Positions 27,279-41,311 of a stretch of DNA of 64,000 nt are shown in pieces. A model generated the notes under the pieces. The model made no database searches, was not told the origin of the DNA, and was given only the letters and a program-made list of their open reading frames with translations. The stretch is from Luteimonas abyssi (lineage in GTDB: Bacteria; Pseudomonadota; Gammaproteobacteria; Xanthomonadales; Xanthomonadaceae), in the NCBI RefSeq assembly GCF_001482195.1, contig NZ_KQ759763.1, positions 2,753,924 to 2,817,923 of the forward strand. Reading direction: 5' to 3'. The position numbers and the translations under genes were made by a program. Within the stretch, counting starts at the first letter, position 1. Every line of letters starts with the position of its first letter.

Positions 27279-27992
27279 ATGAGCCAGCCCCCGAATTTCC
27301 GCACCGTCCTCGCAGCCCTGCTGGTCGCGCTCGGATTGCTCGGCGCAGGCTGGTTCGCCGCACAGGGCATGGCCAAACTGCGCACCGCGGATCGCTTCGT
27401 CACCGTGAAGGGACTGGCCGAGCGCACCGTCGATGCCGATCTGGTGGTCTGGCCGCTGTCGCAGACCGTGGGCGGTGACGATCTGGCGGTGGTGCAGGCA
27501 CAGCTGGATGCGAATACCGCGGCGATCCAGGCATTCCTGTCCGGAGCCGGCTTCCCCGACGACGAGGTGGTGGTGTCGCCGCCCCGCCTGGAGGACCGCT
27601 GGGCCTACTCCTGGGGCGACAGTCGGCCGCCGGAGCGCTACCGCTACTCGAACACGGTCACCCTGCGCACCGGCCGCGTGGCCGAGGCGATGGCCGCGCT
27701 GCGCCGCAGCGGCGAGATCGTCGCCAAGGGCGTGATGCTCAACACCGACGACGGCGCCGGTCCGCAGTTCGAATTCACCGGGCTCAACGACATCAAGCCC
27801 GAGCTCATCGCCGATGCCACCGCCAATGCGCGCACCTCGGCCGAGCAGTTCGCCAACGATTCCGGCGCCTCGCTGGGCGGGATCCGCAGCGCCAACCAGG
27901 GCGTGATCTCCATCGTCGACCGCGACCGCGGCAGCCCGCACGTCAAGACCGTCCGGGTGGTGACCACGGTGGAGTACTTCCTGAAGAACTGA
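27279..27992 (+). CDS. SIMPL domain (DUF541) protein
   Basis: A 237-residue membrane-anchored or exported protein with an N-terminal hydrophobic segment (about 9-30) and the SIMPL/DUF541 domain, recognised by VTVKGLAERTVDADLVVWPL and the late VRVVTTVEYFLKN. Family members include proteins tied to oxidative stress or periplasmic quality control, but no precise activity is established. It is divergent from the FmdB gene (113 bp) and convergent with a lipoprotein gene, with a strong hairpin between. Confidence 0.87.
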   Translation: MSQPPNFRTVLAALLVALGLLGAGWFAAQGMAKLRTADRFVTVKGLAERTVDADLVVWPLSQTVGGDDLAVVQAQLDANTAAIQAFLSGAGFPDDEVVVSPPRLEDRWAYSWGDSRPPERYRYSNTVTLRTGRVAEAMAALRRSGEIVAKGVMLNTDDGAGPQFEFTGLNDIKPELIADATANARTSAEQFANDSGASLGGIRSANQGVISIVDRDRGSPHVKTVRVVTTVEYFLKN

Positions 27993-28063
27993 TCGCGGGC
28001 GTCCTTCGCAGCCCGGCCGGGCTGCGACCGCAGCGGCACCCGTGGCATGTCGCCTGTGGCCCT

Positions 28064-28091
28064 GCCTCCACCGCCCTGCGGCGGTGGAGGC
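28064..28091. terminator. Strong hairpin between convergent SIMPL and lipoprotein genes
   Basis: Perfect 11-bp stem (GCCTCCACCGC / GCGGTGGAGGC) with a 6-nt loop, placed between the two stop codons. There is no clear T-run on either side. It most likely stops or stabilises both converging transcripts. Confidence 0.55.
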
Positions 28092-28114
28092 GCGCGCCGC
28101 CCGCGGTGATGGGC

Positions 28115-28792
28115 TTACTCGTGGCCCCAGGGGGTCGGCGGCAGATCGACCGGGTTGGTCAGGTCGAACTCGACCTGGAACATCCGCCCGCCCGGACGCG
28201 AGAGCTCGTAGAGGAACCGCTGGTCCGGTTCGATCTCCATCGCCCAGGTGTTGGTGACCGAAGCGGTCAGGCCTTCGCGCTCGAAGGTGGCGATCGACTC
28301 GGCATCGACCGGAAACTCCTGCCGCTGCGCGCTACCCGGTGCGGCGGTGTCGCCGCCGTACATGGTCACCGCGTCCTCGCTGCCGTCCTCGTGGCGGTGA
28401 TCGTGCTTCAGACGCAGGCCCGTGTCGGTACGGGTGAGGACCCAGGTCCGCGAGTGGTCGTCGCCGACGTGGAACGGCACCTTCAGTTCGCGGGTCGGAT
28501 CGTCGCAGCCGCGCACGTGCATGACCAGGCGCTGGCCTTCGAACGGATCGGCCTCTTCCGGCGGCGGCGCGTTGGCGACGATGCGCCCCTCGAACGCCTG
28601 GCCGCAGTGGTGCGCGATGGCGATCAGGAACTCATCGGCCGGAGCCGAGGACACGGTCACGTCGTCGCTGGCCACGTCGGCCATCGGGTCGATCGCGGGA
28701 TCGGTCGCGCCGTCGACGGCGTCGTTGGAAGGCGTGCAGGCCGCGAGGGCGAGCACGAGCGTAGCCGCTGCTGGGATCTTGAACGTATTCAT
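28115..28792 (-). CDS. Putative lipoprotein
   Basis: A 225-residue lipoprotein: signal peptide followed by a LALAAC lipobox with the modified Cys near residue 19. An acidic, Asp/Ala-rich linker (about 20-55) follows, then a beta-rich domain with two Cys (HCGQAF and RGCDD) that could form a disulfide. I do not recognise a named family. It is probably anchored to the inner leaflet of the outer membrane. It stands alone, with 244 bp to the ABC-F gene upstream on the same strand. Confidence 0.8.
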   Translation of the reverse strand: MNTFKIPAAATLVLALAACTPSNDAVDGATDPAIDPMADVASDDVTVSSAPADEFLIAIAHHCGQAFEGRIVANAPPPEEADPFEGQRLVMHVRGCDDPTRELKVPFHVGDDHSRTWVLTRTDTGLRLKHDHRHEDGSEDAVTMYGGDTAAPGSAQRQEFPVDAESIATFEREGLTASVTNTWAMEIEPDQRFLYELSRPGGRMFQVEFDLTNPVDLPPTPWGHE

Positions 28793-29036
28793 CCAGCCAA
28801 CTTAACCGCTGGCGCCGCGCCGCGGCAAATCCGCTGCGGTTCGACGGATGCACAGCGCGTGGCCGCAACGCGCCCACGCAACCTCCTCCCGGAGCGCACG
28901 GCATCGCATCCGCCGCATCACGCGACGCCGCGCCTGCGAAACGTCCGCGCCGCCGATACCGGCACGCAGGCCGGGGCCCGACCGTGCCGGTGCTGCGGAT
29001 GCCGTCGCGCCGCGCACGAGGCGCGACGCCTGGCGC

Positions 29037-30920
<1,884 letters not shown>

Positions 30921-31042
30921 CCGGCCATTCTAACGGCGCGGGCCGATCCGCTGCCCGCTCCGCCGGCGACGCCGACCCGCATCGCCCGTTGGTCGGCGGC
31001 AAAGCGGTTGCACCTGAAACATTTGCGCGCCGCAGCAGTGCG

Positions 31043-31063
31043 GTGTTACAGGATCGTTAACAC
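31043..31063 (+). promoter_or_regulatory. Inverted repeat upstream of the TonB-dependent receptor gene
   Basis: GTGTTA and TAACAC half-sites separated by 9 bp, 46 bp before the receptor start codon, in the locally AT-richer part of the gap to the ABC-F gene. The symmetry and position fit an operator, but no regulator gene is adjacent. Confidence 0.4.
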
Positions 31064-31109
31064 CCGAAGACATCCCCCGTTCATCCCCCAAGCCGAGAGA
31101 GGTAAGCGC

Positions 31110-33524
31110 ATGATCCGTCGTCCCCTCGCCATCGCTGTCCTGGCCGCGCTCGCCGCGCCGGTCGCGTTCGCCCAGTCCCCCGCCGGAACCGAGGCCTCGC
31201 CCACGCGCGCCACCACCCTCGACACCCTGATCGTCACCGGCACGCGCACATCCGACCGCACCGTGGCCGAGTCGCAATCGCCGATCGACATCATCACCCC
31301 GGAGAACCTGCAGGCCACCGGCACGCCGGAGCTGGCGACCGCGCTGTCGCGCGCCGTGCCCTCGCTGAATTTCCCGCGCCCCGCGATCACCGACGGCACC
31401 GATGCGGTGCGTCCGGCGCAATTGCGCGGGCTGGCGCCCGACCAGGTGCTGGTGCTGGTCAACGGCAAGCGCCGCCACACCACCGCGCTGATCAACCTCA
31501 ACGGCAGCCAGGGGCGCGGCTCCTCGCCGGTGGATCTCAACGCCATTCCGATCGCCGCGATCGAGCGCGTGGAAGTCCTGCGCGACGGCGCCGCCGCCCA
31601 GTACGGCTCGGACGCCATCGCCGGCGTGATCAACGTGGTGCTCAAGGGCAGTCGCGAAGGCGGCAGCATCGTGGGCAGCGCCGGCCAGACCAGTGCGGGC
31701 GACGGCGAGCAGTGGAACCTGGGCGCCGACACCGGCATCGCGCTGGGCGAGGCCGGCTTCCTGCACCTGGCCGCGCAGGGCGGCCATCAGGACAACACCA
31801 ACCGGGCCCGCCCCTTCAACGGCGTGGTCGAGCAGCGCTACGGCGACCCGGAGGTCGAGTCGGCCGGCGTGTCCTACAACACCGAGTTCAGCCCGGCCGA
31901 GGGCATCACGTTCTACTCGTTCGGCAGTTACAACGAGCGCGACGTGCTCTCCAACGGCTACTTCCGCTGGCGCGGCGACAACCGCAACGACCCGACGATC
32001 TACCCCGACGGCTTCCTGCCGCAGATCCACAACGTCAGCGAGGATCGCGCCTTCGTCGCCGGCATGCGCGGCTTCACCGCCAACGACTGGAACCTCGACC
32101 TCAGCTACAACTACGGCCAGAACCACCTGACGTTCGACATCGAGAACACGCTCAACCGCAGCCTGGGCGGCACCTCGCCGACCGCGTTCTACGCCGGCGC
32201 GCTCGAAACCACCCAGAACGTACTGAACCTCGACGTCAACCGCGCGTTCGACGTGGGCTGGCTGGCCTATCCGCTGACGGTGGCGTTCGGCGCCGAGTGG
32301 CGCGGCGAGAAGTTCAACCTGTCGCCCGGCGAGCCCGGGTCCTACGCCGATACCGGCCTGATGATTCCCGAGCGAGACGGCAACGGAAACCTCACCGGCA
32401 ACATGATCCGCGCGGCCGGCGGCGCCCAGGTGTTCGCCGGCTTCCGGCCGGGCGACGCCGGACGCTTCAACCGCGAGAGCTACTCCTTCTACCTCGACCT
32501 GGAGGCCGACATCACCGAACGCTTCTCGCTCGGCCTCGCCGGTCGCACCGAGGAGTACAGCGACTTCGGCAGCACCTCCACCGGCAAGCTGTCGGCACGC
32601 TTCGCCTTCAGCGATGCCGTCGCCCTGCGCGCCACCGCATCCACCGGCTTCCGTGCGCCGTCGCTGCAGCAGCAGCACTTCCAGTCCACCGCGACCAACT
32701 TCATCGACGGCGTGCCGTTCGACATCGTCACCTTCCGGGTCGACAACCCGGCGGCGATCGCGCTCGGCGCGGAGCCCCTCCAGGCGGAAGAGTCCACCAA
32801 TTTCGGCCTCGGCCTGGTCCTGCAGCCGATCGACAACCTGTACGTGACCGTGGACGCCTACCAGATCGAGATCGACGACAGGATCTACCTGTCGGAGAAC
32901 CTGACCGGGCCGGTGGGCGATTACCTGGCCGACGTGCACGGCATCTTCAACGTTCAGGGCGGCCGTTACTTCACCAATGCGCTCGACACCCGGACCCGCG
33001 GCATCGACGTCGTCGGCCGCTACAGCTGGCCGACCGCAAGCGGCAGCGTCGACCTGACCGGCGGCTACAACTACAACAAGACCGACATCCAGCGCATCGC
33101 CGCCAACCCCCCGGCACTCGAGACGGTGGCCGACGAGTACGGCGTGGTGCTCAACCGCATCGGTCGCGTCGAGCAGGGGCGCATCACCCGCGGCACGCCG
33201 CGCGACAAGTTCTTCCTCAACAGCATCTGGACACTGGGCAACTTCACCGTGGACGCCACCGCCACCCGCTGGGGCGAGTTCACCAACTTCGGCACCACCG
33301 AGGCGCTCGACCAGACCTACGGCGCGAAGTGGACCCTGGACCTGGCCTTCAACTACCACCTCGACAACTGGACCTTCACCCTGGGCGGCGACAACGTGCT
33401 CAACGAGTATCCGGACCTCAGCGAGGCCGGTGCCGGCACCCGCACCTGGCTGCCTTACAGCACGCAGTCGCCGTTCGGGTTCAACGGCGCCTATGTCTAC
33501 GGCAAGGCCGCGTATCGCTGGTGA
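31110..33524 (+). CDS. TonB-dependent outer-membrane receptor
   Basis: Outer-membrane receptor (804 aa). A signal peptide (cleavage after VAFA, about residue 22) is followed by a TonB-box-like LDTLIVTG, a plug domain (PAQLRGLAPDQVLVLVNGKRR, VEVLRDGAAAQYGSDAIAGVIN) and a 22-strand-type barrel ending in the expected aromatic Trp. Start ATG at 31110 with an AGAGAGG ribosome-binding site. The substrate is unknown. It is clearly paralogous to the interrupted receptor at 47467-49923. The open frame upstream of 31110 is antisense to the ABC-F gene and is not coding. Confidence 0.93.
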   Translation: MIRRPLAIAVLAALAAPVAFAQSPAGTEASPTRATTLDTLIVTGTRTSDRTVAESQSPIDIITPENLQATGTPELATALSRAVPSLNFPRPAITDGTDAVRPAQLRGLAPDQVLVLVNGKRRHTTALINLNGSQGRGSSPVDLNAIPIAAIERVEVLRDGAAAQYGSDAIAGVINVVLKGSREGGSIVGSAGQTSAGDGEQWNLGADTGIALGEAGFLHLAAQGGHQDNTNRARPFNGVVEQRYGDPEVESAGVSYNTEFSPAEGITFYSFGSYNERDVLSNGYFRWRGDNRNDPTIYPDGFLPQIHNVSEDRAFVAGMRGFTANDWNLDLSYNYGQNHLTFDIENTLNRSLGGTSPTAFYAGALETTQNVLNLDVNRAFDVGWLAYPLTVAFGAEWRGEKFNLSPGEPGSYADTGLMIPERDGNGNLTGNMIRAAGGAQVFAGFRPGDAGRFNRESYSFYLDLEADITERFSLGLAGRTEEYSDFGSTSTGKLSARFAFSDAVALRATASTGFRAPSLQQQHFQSTATNFIDGVPFDIVTFRVDNPAAIALGAEPLQAEESTNFGLGLVLQPIDNLYVTVDAYQIEIDDRIYLSENLTGPVGDYLADVHGIFNVQGGRYFTNALDTRTRGIDVVGRYSWPTASGSVDLTGGYNYNKTDIQRIAANPPALETVADEYGVVLNRIGRVEQGRITRGTPRDKFFLNSIWTLGNFTVDATATRWGEFTNFGTTEALDQTYGAKWTLDLAFNYHLDNWTFTLGGDNVLNEYPDLSEAGAGTRTWLPYSTQSPFGFNGAYVYGKAAYRW

Positions 33525-33563
33525 TCGTGCGCCGTCGACCACTGTAAAGTGGATGCACCAAAG

Positions 33564-33597
33564 GACGCCCGGGGTCACCCGGGCGTCGTCGTTTCTG
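33564..33597 (+). terminator. Intrinsic terminator after the TonB-dependent receptor gene
   Basis: Perfect 10-bp stem (GACGCCCGGG / CCCGGGCGTC) with a GTCA loop, followed by GTCGTTTCT. It is 40 bp past the receptor stop codon and well upstream of the antiporter gene. Confidence 0.75.
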
Positions 33598-33691
33598 TGG
33601 CAGACTCGAGCCATCGCATGCGTTTTCCGCTCGCGCGCCACCGGCGCGCGAGGCATGCCCGACCCCGCCTGCCACGGTTGCCGCTTCTTCC

Positions 33692-35443
33692 ATGCCGCAC
33701 AACATCTCGCTGATCGCCATCCTCTGCGTGGGCTTCGTGCTCGCCTTCGTGCTGGGCTTGACCGCCCAGCGGCTGCGGATGTCGCCGATCGTGGGGTATC
33801 TGCTGGCAGGGGTGATCGCCGGGCCGTTCACGCCGGGCTTCGTCGCCGACCAGGAGCTTGCCCCGCAGATCGCCGAGATCGGCGTGATCCTGCTGATGTT
33901 CGGTGTCGGCCTGCATTTCTCGCTGCGCGACCTGATGTCGGTGCGGGCGATCGCGTTGCCCGGCGCGATCGTGCAGATCACCGTCGCCACGCTCATGGGG
34001 TGGGGACTGGCGCGGCTGCTGGGCTGGTCGAATGCCGCAGGCCTCGTCTTCGGCCTGTCGCTGTCGGTCGCGAGCACGGTGGTGTTGTTGCGGGCGCTGG
34101 AAGAACGACGCCTGATCGACACCAACCGCGGTCGCATCGCGGTCGGCTGGCTGATCGTCGAAGATCTCGCCATGGTGCTCGCACTGGTGCTGCTGCCGCC
34201 GCTGGCTGCGGCACTGGAAGGCGCCGCGGCCAGTGGCGACGGCGCGAATCTGGGCACCACCCTGCTGGTGACACTGGGCAAGGTCGGTGCGTTCGTCGCG
34301 GTGATGCTGATCGTGGGCCGCCGGGTCATTCCCTGGATCCTCAGCCGGGTGGCCGGCACCGGCTCGCGCGAACTGTTCACCCTGTGCGTGCTCGCGGTGG
34401 CGATGGGCGTGGCGTTCGGTGCGTCGGAACTGTTCGGCGTGTCGTTCGCATTGGGCGCATTCTTCGCCGGCATGTTGCTCAACGAAAGCGAGTTCGGTCA
34501 CAAGGCCGCCAACGATTCGCTGCCGCTGCGCGACGCGTTCGCGGTGCTGTTCTTCGTGTCGGTGGGCATGCTGTTCGACCCGTCGATCCTGCTGCAGCGG
34601 CCGGCCGAGGTAATCGCCACCTTCCTGATCATCGTGGTCGGCAAGTCGGCCGCGGCCTGGGGCATCGTGCGCCTGTTCGGCAAGCCGAACTCGACCGCGC
34701 TCACGATCTCGGCAAGCCTGGCCCAGATCGGCGAGTTCTCCTTCATTCTGGCCGGGCTCGGCATCGGTCTGGGCGTGCTGCCGGAGGAAGGTCAGGACCT
34801 GATCCTCGCCGGTGCGTTGCTGTCGATCGTGTGCAATCCGCTGATCTTCGCCATGCTCGATCGCTGGCAGGCACGCGAGGACGCGCGCGCCGCCGCGGCG
34901 GCGCCGAAAGCGGCCCGTGCCGCGCCGATCGAGATCGCCGACCACGCCATCCTGATCGGCTTCGGTCGCGTCGGCAGCCAGCTGGCCGAACTGCTGCGCG
35001 ACCGCGGCGTCCCGTTGGTGATCGTGGAGGAGGACGGCGAACTGGTCGCCCAGGCGCGCGATGCCGGCTTCCTCGCCGTACGCGGCAACGTGGCTGCCGA
35101 AGCGGTGATGCTCGAGGCCCGTCCGGACACCGCGAAGCTGGCGATCTTCGCGATCCCGCGCGCACTCGAGGCCGGCGAGACCATCGCACGGATGCGCGAA
35201 GCCAATCCTGCGCTCAGCATCCTCGCACGCGCGCACAGCGACGGCGAAGTGCGGCACCTGCTCGAACGCGGCGCCGACGCCGCGGTGCTGGCCGAACGCG
35301 AGCTGGCCTATTCGCTGTCGGAGATGGTCATGGCCACCCCGCCGTTCCGCGCGATGCGCGGCGACAGCACGCCGACGACGCCCCCCGTACCGGCGAACGG
35401 CCCCGATCCGACGCCCGGCCCGGGCACCGCGACACCGGCGTGA
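33692..35443 (+). CDS. YbaL/Kef-type cation:proton antiporter
   Basis: CPA2-family antiporter (583 aa). About twelve membrane helices span residues 1-390, including VGYLLAGVIAGPFTPGF, LLMFGVGLHFSLRDL and the GAFFAGMLLNESEFGHKA segment near the ion site. A cytosolic TrkA-N domain follows (about 415-540) with the nucleotide-binding HAILIGFGRVGSQLAELL and acidic VIVEED. The arrangement matches YbaL more than glutathione-gated KefB/KefC. It should exchange K+ or Na+ for protons. The C-terminal 30 residues are Pro/Thr-rich and likely disordered. Confidence 0.9.
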   Translation: MPHNISLIAILCVGFVLAFVLGLTAQRLRMSPIVGYLLAGVIAGPFTPGFVADQELAPQIAEIGVILLMFGVGLHFSLRDLMSVRAIALPGAIVQITVATLMGWGLARLLGWSNAAGLVFGLSLSVASTVVLLRALEERRLIDTNRGRIAVGWLIVEDLAMVLALVLLPPLAAALEGAAASGDGANLGTTLLVTLGKVGAFVAVMLIVGRRVIPWILSRVAGTGSRELFTLCVLAVAMGVAFGASELFGVSFALGAFFAGMLLNESEFGHKAANDSLPLRDAFAVLFFVSVGMLFDPSILLQRPAEVIATFLIIVVGKSAAAWGIVRLFGKPNSTALTISASLAQIGEFSFILAGLGIGLGVLPEEGQDLILAGALLSIVCNPLIFAMLDRWQAREDARAAAAAPKAARAAPIEIADHAILIGFGRVGSQLAELLRDRGVPLVIVEEDGELVAQARDAGFLAVRGNVAAEAVMLEARPDTAKLAIFAIPRALEAGETIARMREANPALSILARAHSDGEVRHLLERGADAAVLAERELAYSLSEMVMATPPFRAMRGDSTPTTPPVPANGPDPTPGPGTATPA

Positions 35444-35458
35444 CGCCGCGTGCGGATC

Positions 35459-35480
35459 GATCGCGCCCTACGGCGCGATC
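35459..35480. terminator. Hairpin between convergent antiporter and epimerase genes
   Basis: Perfect 9-bp stem (GATCGCGCC / GGCGCGATC) with a CTAC loop, filling the 35-bp gap between stop codons and touching the epimerase stop. It probably serves both strands. No T-run. Confidence 0.55.
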
Positions 35481-36402
35481 AGGAGGCCGCCCTGACGAAA
35501 TCCGGACGCAGCAACGCGCCGAGTTCGGGATGGCGGAAGCGATATCCGCACGATGACAGCCGTCCGGGCAGCACGCGCTGGCCATCGAGCAGCAAGGTGG
35601 CCATTTCGCCGAATGCCAGACGCAGCATCCGGGCCGGCAGCCGCAGGCGGCCCGGACGGTGCAGCGCGTCCGCCAGGGCCTGCGTGAATTCGATGTTGCT
35701 CACCGGCGTGGGCGCGGTCAGGTTCACCGGCCCTGCGACCGCGGTCAGTGATCGACCGGCGTGCTGGTCGACGATCGACAGCACCGCGCCCACCCAGTCT
35801 TCGCGCGAGATCCAGCTCAGCGCCTGACGGCCGTCCCCCAGTCGTGCGCCGAGCCCGAGCCGGAACGGCGGCAGCAGCCGCTGCAGCATGCCGGCGCCCG
35901 GATCGAGCACGACGCCCGTGCGCAGAAGCACCACCGGCACGCCGAGCGCAACCGCGTCCATCGCGGCGTTCTCCCACTGCGCACACAGCACGTGGACGAA
36001 TTCGTCATGCGGGGCGCTGCGCTCGTCGAGCGGCGCGGCGTCGAGCGCCTGCCGGCCGTACCAGCCGACGGCGGATCCGCTCAGCATCAGCCTCGGGCGG
36101 GTCCGCGCGCTCCGGATCCAGTCGACCAGACGCCGGGTCGGGGTGAGCCGACTGTCGAACAGGACCTGCTTGCGCTTGTCGCCCCAGCGCCGGTCGGCGA
36201 TGCCGGCACCGGCGAGATTCACCACGACATCGGCCGCGTCGTCGGCCCCCATCGCATCGTAGCTGCGCACCTCGACACCTGCCGGCGCGCGCACGCGGCC
36301 GGGCTCTCGGGACAACCAGGTCACGCGCTCGCCCCTTCGCAACAGGGCCTGGCTCAAGGCGCGGCCGAGGAAGCCGCTGCCACCGGAAATCAGGATATGC
36401 AT
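35479..36402 (-). CDS. TIGR01777 family NAD(P)-binding epimerase (YfcH-like)
   Basis: Short-chain-dehydrogenase-like protein (307 aa) with the N-terminal Rossmann motif MHILISGGSGFLGRAL, VVNLAGAGIADRRW and a C-terminal DUF1731 segment with FGEMATLLLDGQRVLP and a GYRFRHPELGALL ending. YfcH-like proteins have no confirmed substrate; in other bacteria the family is linked to cell division and envelope phenotypes. The ATG at 36402 is the natural start. Neighbours are unrelated transporters. Confidence 0.92.
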   Translation of the reverse strand: MHILISGGSGFLGRALSQALLRRGERVTWLSREPGRVRAPAGVEVRSYDAMGADDAADVVVNLAGAGIADRRWGDKRKQVLFDSRLTPTRRLVDWIRSARTRPRLMLSGSAVGWYGRQALDAAPLDERSAPHDEFVHVLCAQWENAAMDAVALGVPVVLLRTGVVLDPGAGMLQRLLPPFRLGLGARLGDGRQALSWISREDWVGAVLSIVDQHAGRSLTAVAGPVNLTAPTPVSNIEFTQALADALHRPGRLRLPARMLRLAFGEMATLLLDGQRVLPGRLSSCGYRFRHPELGALLRPDFVRAAS

Positions 36403-36559
36403 GTTTCACCAGCCTCGCAGGCGGTCGCCGCGTCCATTCGCTGCCACCGCTCGCGCGCATTCCACCAGCCTCCGGATGAAGCGCGCGTCAGTTGCCGCGC
36501 ACGCAGCGTCCGGCAGCGACCGACATGACGCATGCATGCGTTCTCGGTACGCTCGAACC

Positions 36560-37855
36560 ATGCCATCGTTCCTGCGCCCGATCCTGTCTCTGCTGTTCGG
36601 CGTGGCCCTGCTGCTGCTCGGCGCCGGGCTGCTGAACACGCTGGTGCCGGTACGCGCGAGCGAGGTCGGATTCGGCGACGGCTTGATCGGCGGCTTGAGC
36701 TCCGCCTACTTCGCCGGCTTCTTCATCGGCACGTTCATCGCGCCCACGCTCGTGCGCCGGATCGGCCACATCCGCGCGTTCGCGTTCTACAGCGTCTGCT
36801 GCACCTGTACCGCCCTGTTGCACACGCTCGCCGATGCCGCAGCGCTGTGGCTGCTGGCCCGCCTGTTGCTGGGCGCGGCCCTGGTCGGGATGTACACGGT
36901 CATCGAGAGCTGGCTCAACGCCCAGGCCGAACCGCGGCATCGCGGCAAGGTGTTCGCCACGTACATGGTGGTGAATCTGGGCGCGCTGGCCCTGTCCCAG
37001 CAGTTGCTCCGGATCGACGCCCAGGCGTTCGTCGCGTTCGTGCTGGTGGCGCTGCTGATCAGCGCGGCCAGCCTGCCGGTCCTGCTCACCCGCCAGGCCC
37101 TGCCCCAGTTCCCACCGGCGCCGCGTCTTCACCTGCGCCGCCTGTTCCAGACCACGCCCACCGCCGGCGCGGGCGCCCTGTTGTCGGGCCTGGCGATGGG
37201 CGCGTTCTGGGGCCTGATGCCGGTCTATCTGGTGCGCGCGCAGCTCGACGCGGCCGCCGTGGGCACGGTGATGAGCATGACCATCCTCGGCGGCGCGGCC
37301 CTGCAGTGGCCGGTGGGCTATCTGTCCGACCGTTTCGACCGCCGCCTCGTGCTCACCTTGGTCTGCCTGACCGCCACCGTCGCCGCACTGCTGGTACCGC
37401 TGGCGGTCCGGCACGGCGCCGCGCTGATGGTGGTCGCGTTCGTGTTCGGCGGAATGGCGTTCGCGATCTACCCGATCGTGGTCGCGCATCTGGTCGACCA
37501 CCTGCCACCGGAAGACCTGCTCGCGGCCAGCAGCAGCGCGCTGCTGCTCACCGGGCTGGGCTCGGCCCTGGGTCCGCTGGTGGCGGGCGCCCTGATGGCC
37601 GGCCTCGGACCGAACATGCTGTTCGCCTGGTTCGCATTGATGCTCGGCGGCATCGCGGTGTTCGCCGCCCATCGCTACCGGGCCTTCCGCCGGCGGCGAG
37701 GCACGGGGGGCAACTTCCTGCCGATGCTGCGCACCAGTCACGCCTCCCTCGATCTCCTCGCGGAGCCGGCGGGCGCCCCGCGCGCGCCGGACGATGGCGC
37801 CGACACCGGCCGCGACGCAACGGATCAGCCGTCGCCCCCGTCATCCCGACCGTGA
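36560..37855 (+). CDS. MFS transporter (YcaD/YhfC-like)
   Basis: Major facilitator protein (431 aa) with twelve hydrophobic helices. Features include an early NTLVPVRASEVGF stretch, the A-motif-like VRRIGHIRAF loop between helices 2 and 3, the ESWLNAQAEPRHRGKVFA segment typical of the YcaD subfamily, and a second A-like motif YLSDRFDRRLVL. Substrate unknown. The final ~50 residues are hydrophilic. The ATG at 36560 is chosen because the conserved N-terminal helix follows at once; the frame opens 53 codons upstream without a plausible signal. Confidence 0.88.
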   Translation: MPSFLRPILSLLFGVALLLLGAGLLNTLVPVRASEVGFGDGLIGGLSSAYFAGFFIGTFIAPTLVRRIGHIRAFAFYSVCCTCTALLHTLADAAALWLLARLLLGAALVGMYTVIESWLNAQAEPRHRGKVFATYMVVNLGALALSQQLLRIDAQAFVAFVLVALLISAASLPVLLTRQALPQFPPAPRLHLRRLFQTTPTAGAGALLSGLAMGAFWGLMPVYLVRAQLDAAAVGTVMSMTILGGAALQWPVGYLSDRFDRRLVLTLVCLTATVAALLVPLAVRHGAALMVVAFVFGGMAFAIYPIVVAHLVDHLPPEDLLAASSSALLLTGLGSALGPLVAGALMAGLGPNMLFAWFALMLGGIAVFAAHRYRAFRRRRGTGGNFLPMLRTSHASLDLLAEPAGAPRAPDDGADTGRDATDQPSPPSSRP

Positions 37856-38039
37856 GCCGCGGGCGACGGTCTCGCCCGCAGGGTTGGCCTGCGATCGGGG
37901 TGACGGCGACGACGCATCGCGATCGCCGACCGCGAAAGCGTCACGAACCGGTGACCGCTCCGCGTACCGTCCTCCGACCCGATCCAGGCGGACTGGATCC
38001 GCGCGTCCGGTAGCTCGCGGCCGGCAGGGCCGGCTGCGT

Positions 38040-40625
<2,586 letters not shown>

Positions 40626-40675
40626 CGGAGAGTCCTCGAAAAAGGCGGGGCCGGCCGGGCCGGCACATACCTTTC

Positions 40676-40703
40676 ACATGCGGTTGCGGGCGGGGGTTTC
40701 AAG
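40676..40703 (-). promoter_or_regulatory. Heat-shock (sigma-32 type) promoter for clpB
   Basis: On the minus strand CTTGAAA (40697-40703) is followed after 14 bp by CGCATGT (40676-40682). The sigma-32 consensus is CTTGAAA, an 11-16 bp spacer, then CCCATnT, so the -35 is perfect and the -10 matches 6 of 7. It lies 51 bp upstream of the clpB start codon. Confidence 0.8.
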
Positions 40704-40797
40704 CCCGCGGCCGATGTACGGTCGGCCGCGGGTCGCCGTGATGATGATCCGCAGTCGCCAGCAGCGCGTCCGTGCGGGGCGGCGGCACGACATCGCC

Positions 40798-41253
40798 TCA
40801 GTCGACCAGGAACCGGTGCCGTTCGGCGGGCGCCGGCAGGCGACACGCCTGTCGCCGCCCGAACCAGCGGTAGCGCCGGCGCGCGAACGCCCGGTAGACG
40901 CGGTCGCGCCAGCCGCGCGGCATCGCGCGTGCCAGCGCGACCAGACGCCAGACGCCCCCGAGCCCGGTGAGCACCCGGATGATCGCCTCGCTGTCGAGGT
41001 GTGGGCCGTCGTGGTCGAGCAGCAGCAAGGACACCGGCGCCTCCGGATCGAGCCCATGCGCCAGCGCCAGCCGGCGGCCCGCCGGTGCCTGCATCGCGGC
41101 GAATCGGTAACGGGCGTCGCGGTCGCGGGCGATCAGCGCGTCCACCCAGCCGTTGCACAGCACGCAAGTACCGTCGAAGACGAGCGTGGCGTGGTCGGCG
41201 CCGAGGTCCGCCCCCGACGCAGGCTCGTTGCCGGCGCGAGGATCGGCTGCCAT
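40798..41253 (-). CDS. DCC family (DUF393) thiol-disulfide protein
   Basis: A 151-residue DUF393 protein named for its DxxCxxC signature, seen here as FDGTCVLCNG, followed by VDALIARDRDARYRFAAMQAP and a C-terminal Arg-rich YRWFGRRQACRLP segment. Such proteins are predicted thioredoxin-like oxidoreductases, without a proven substrate. The ATG at 41253 is preferred; 12 further upstream codons are possible. It is separated from gloA by 58 bp on the same strand. Confidence 0.88.
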   Translation of the reverse strand: MAADPRAGNEPASGADLGADHATLVFDGTCVLCNGWVDALIARDRDARYRFAAMQAPAGRRLALAHGLDPEAPVSLLLLDHDGPHLDSEAIIRVLTGLGGVWRLVALARAMPRGWRDRVYRAFARRRYRWFGRRQACRLPAPAERHRFLVD

Positions 41254-41311
41254 CAGCGGAACGCCGCCGCGCGGGCGTGAGCACGCCAAGCGCGAGCGGC
41301 GGACACCATCG

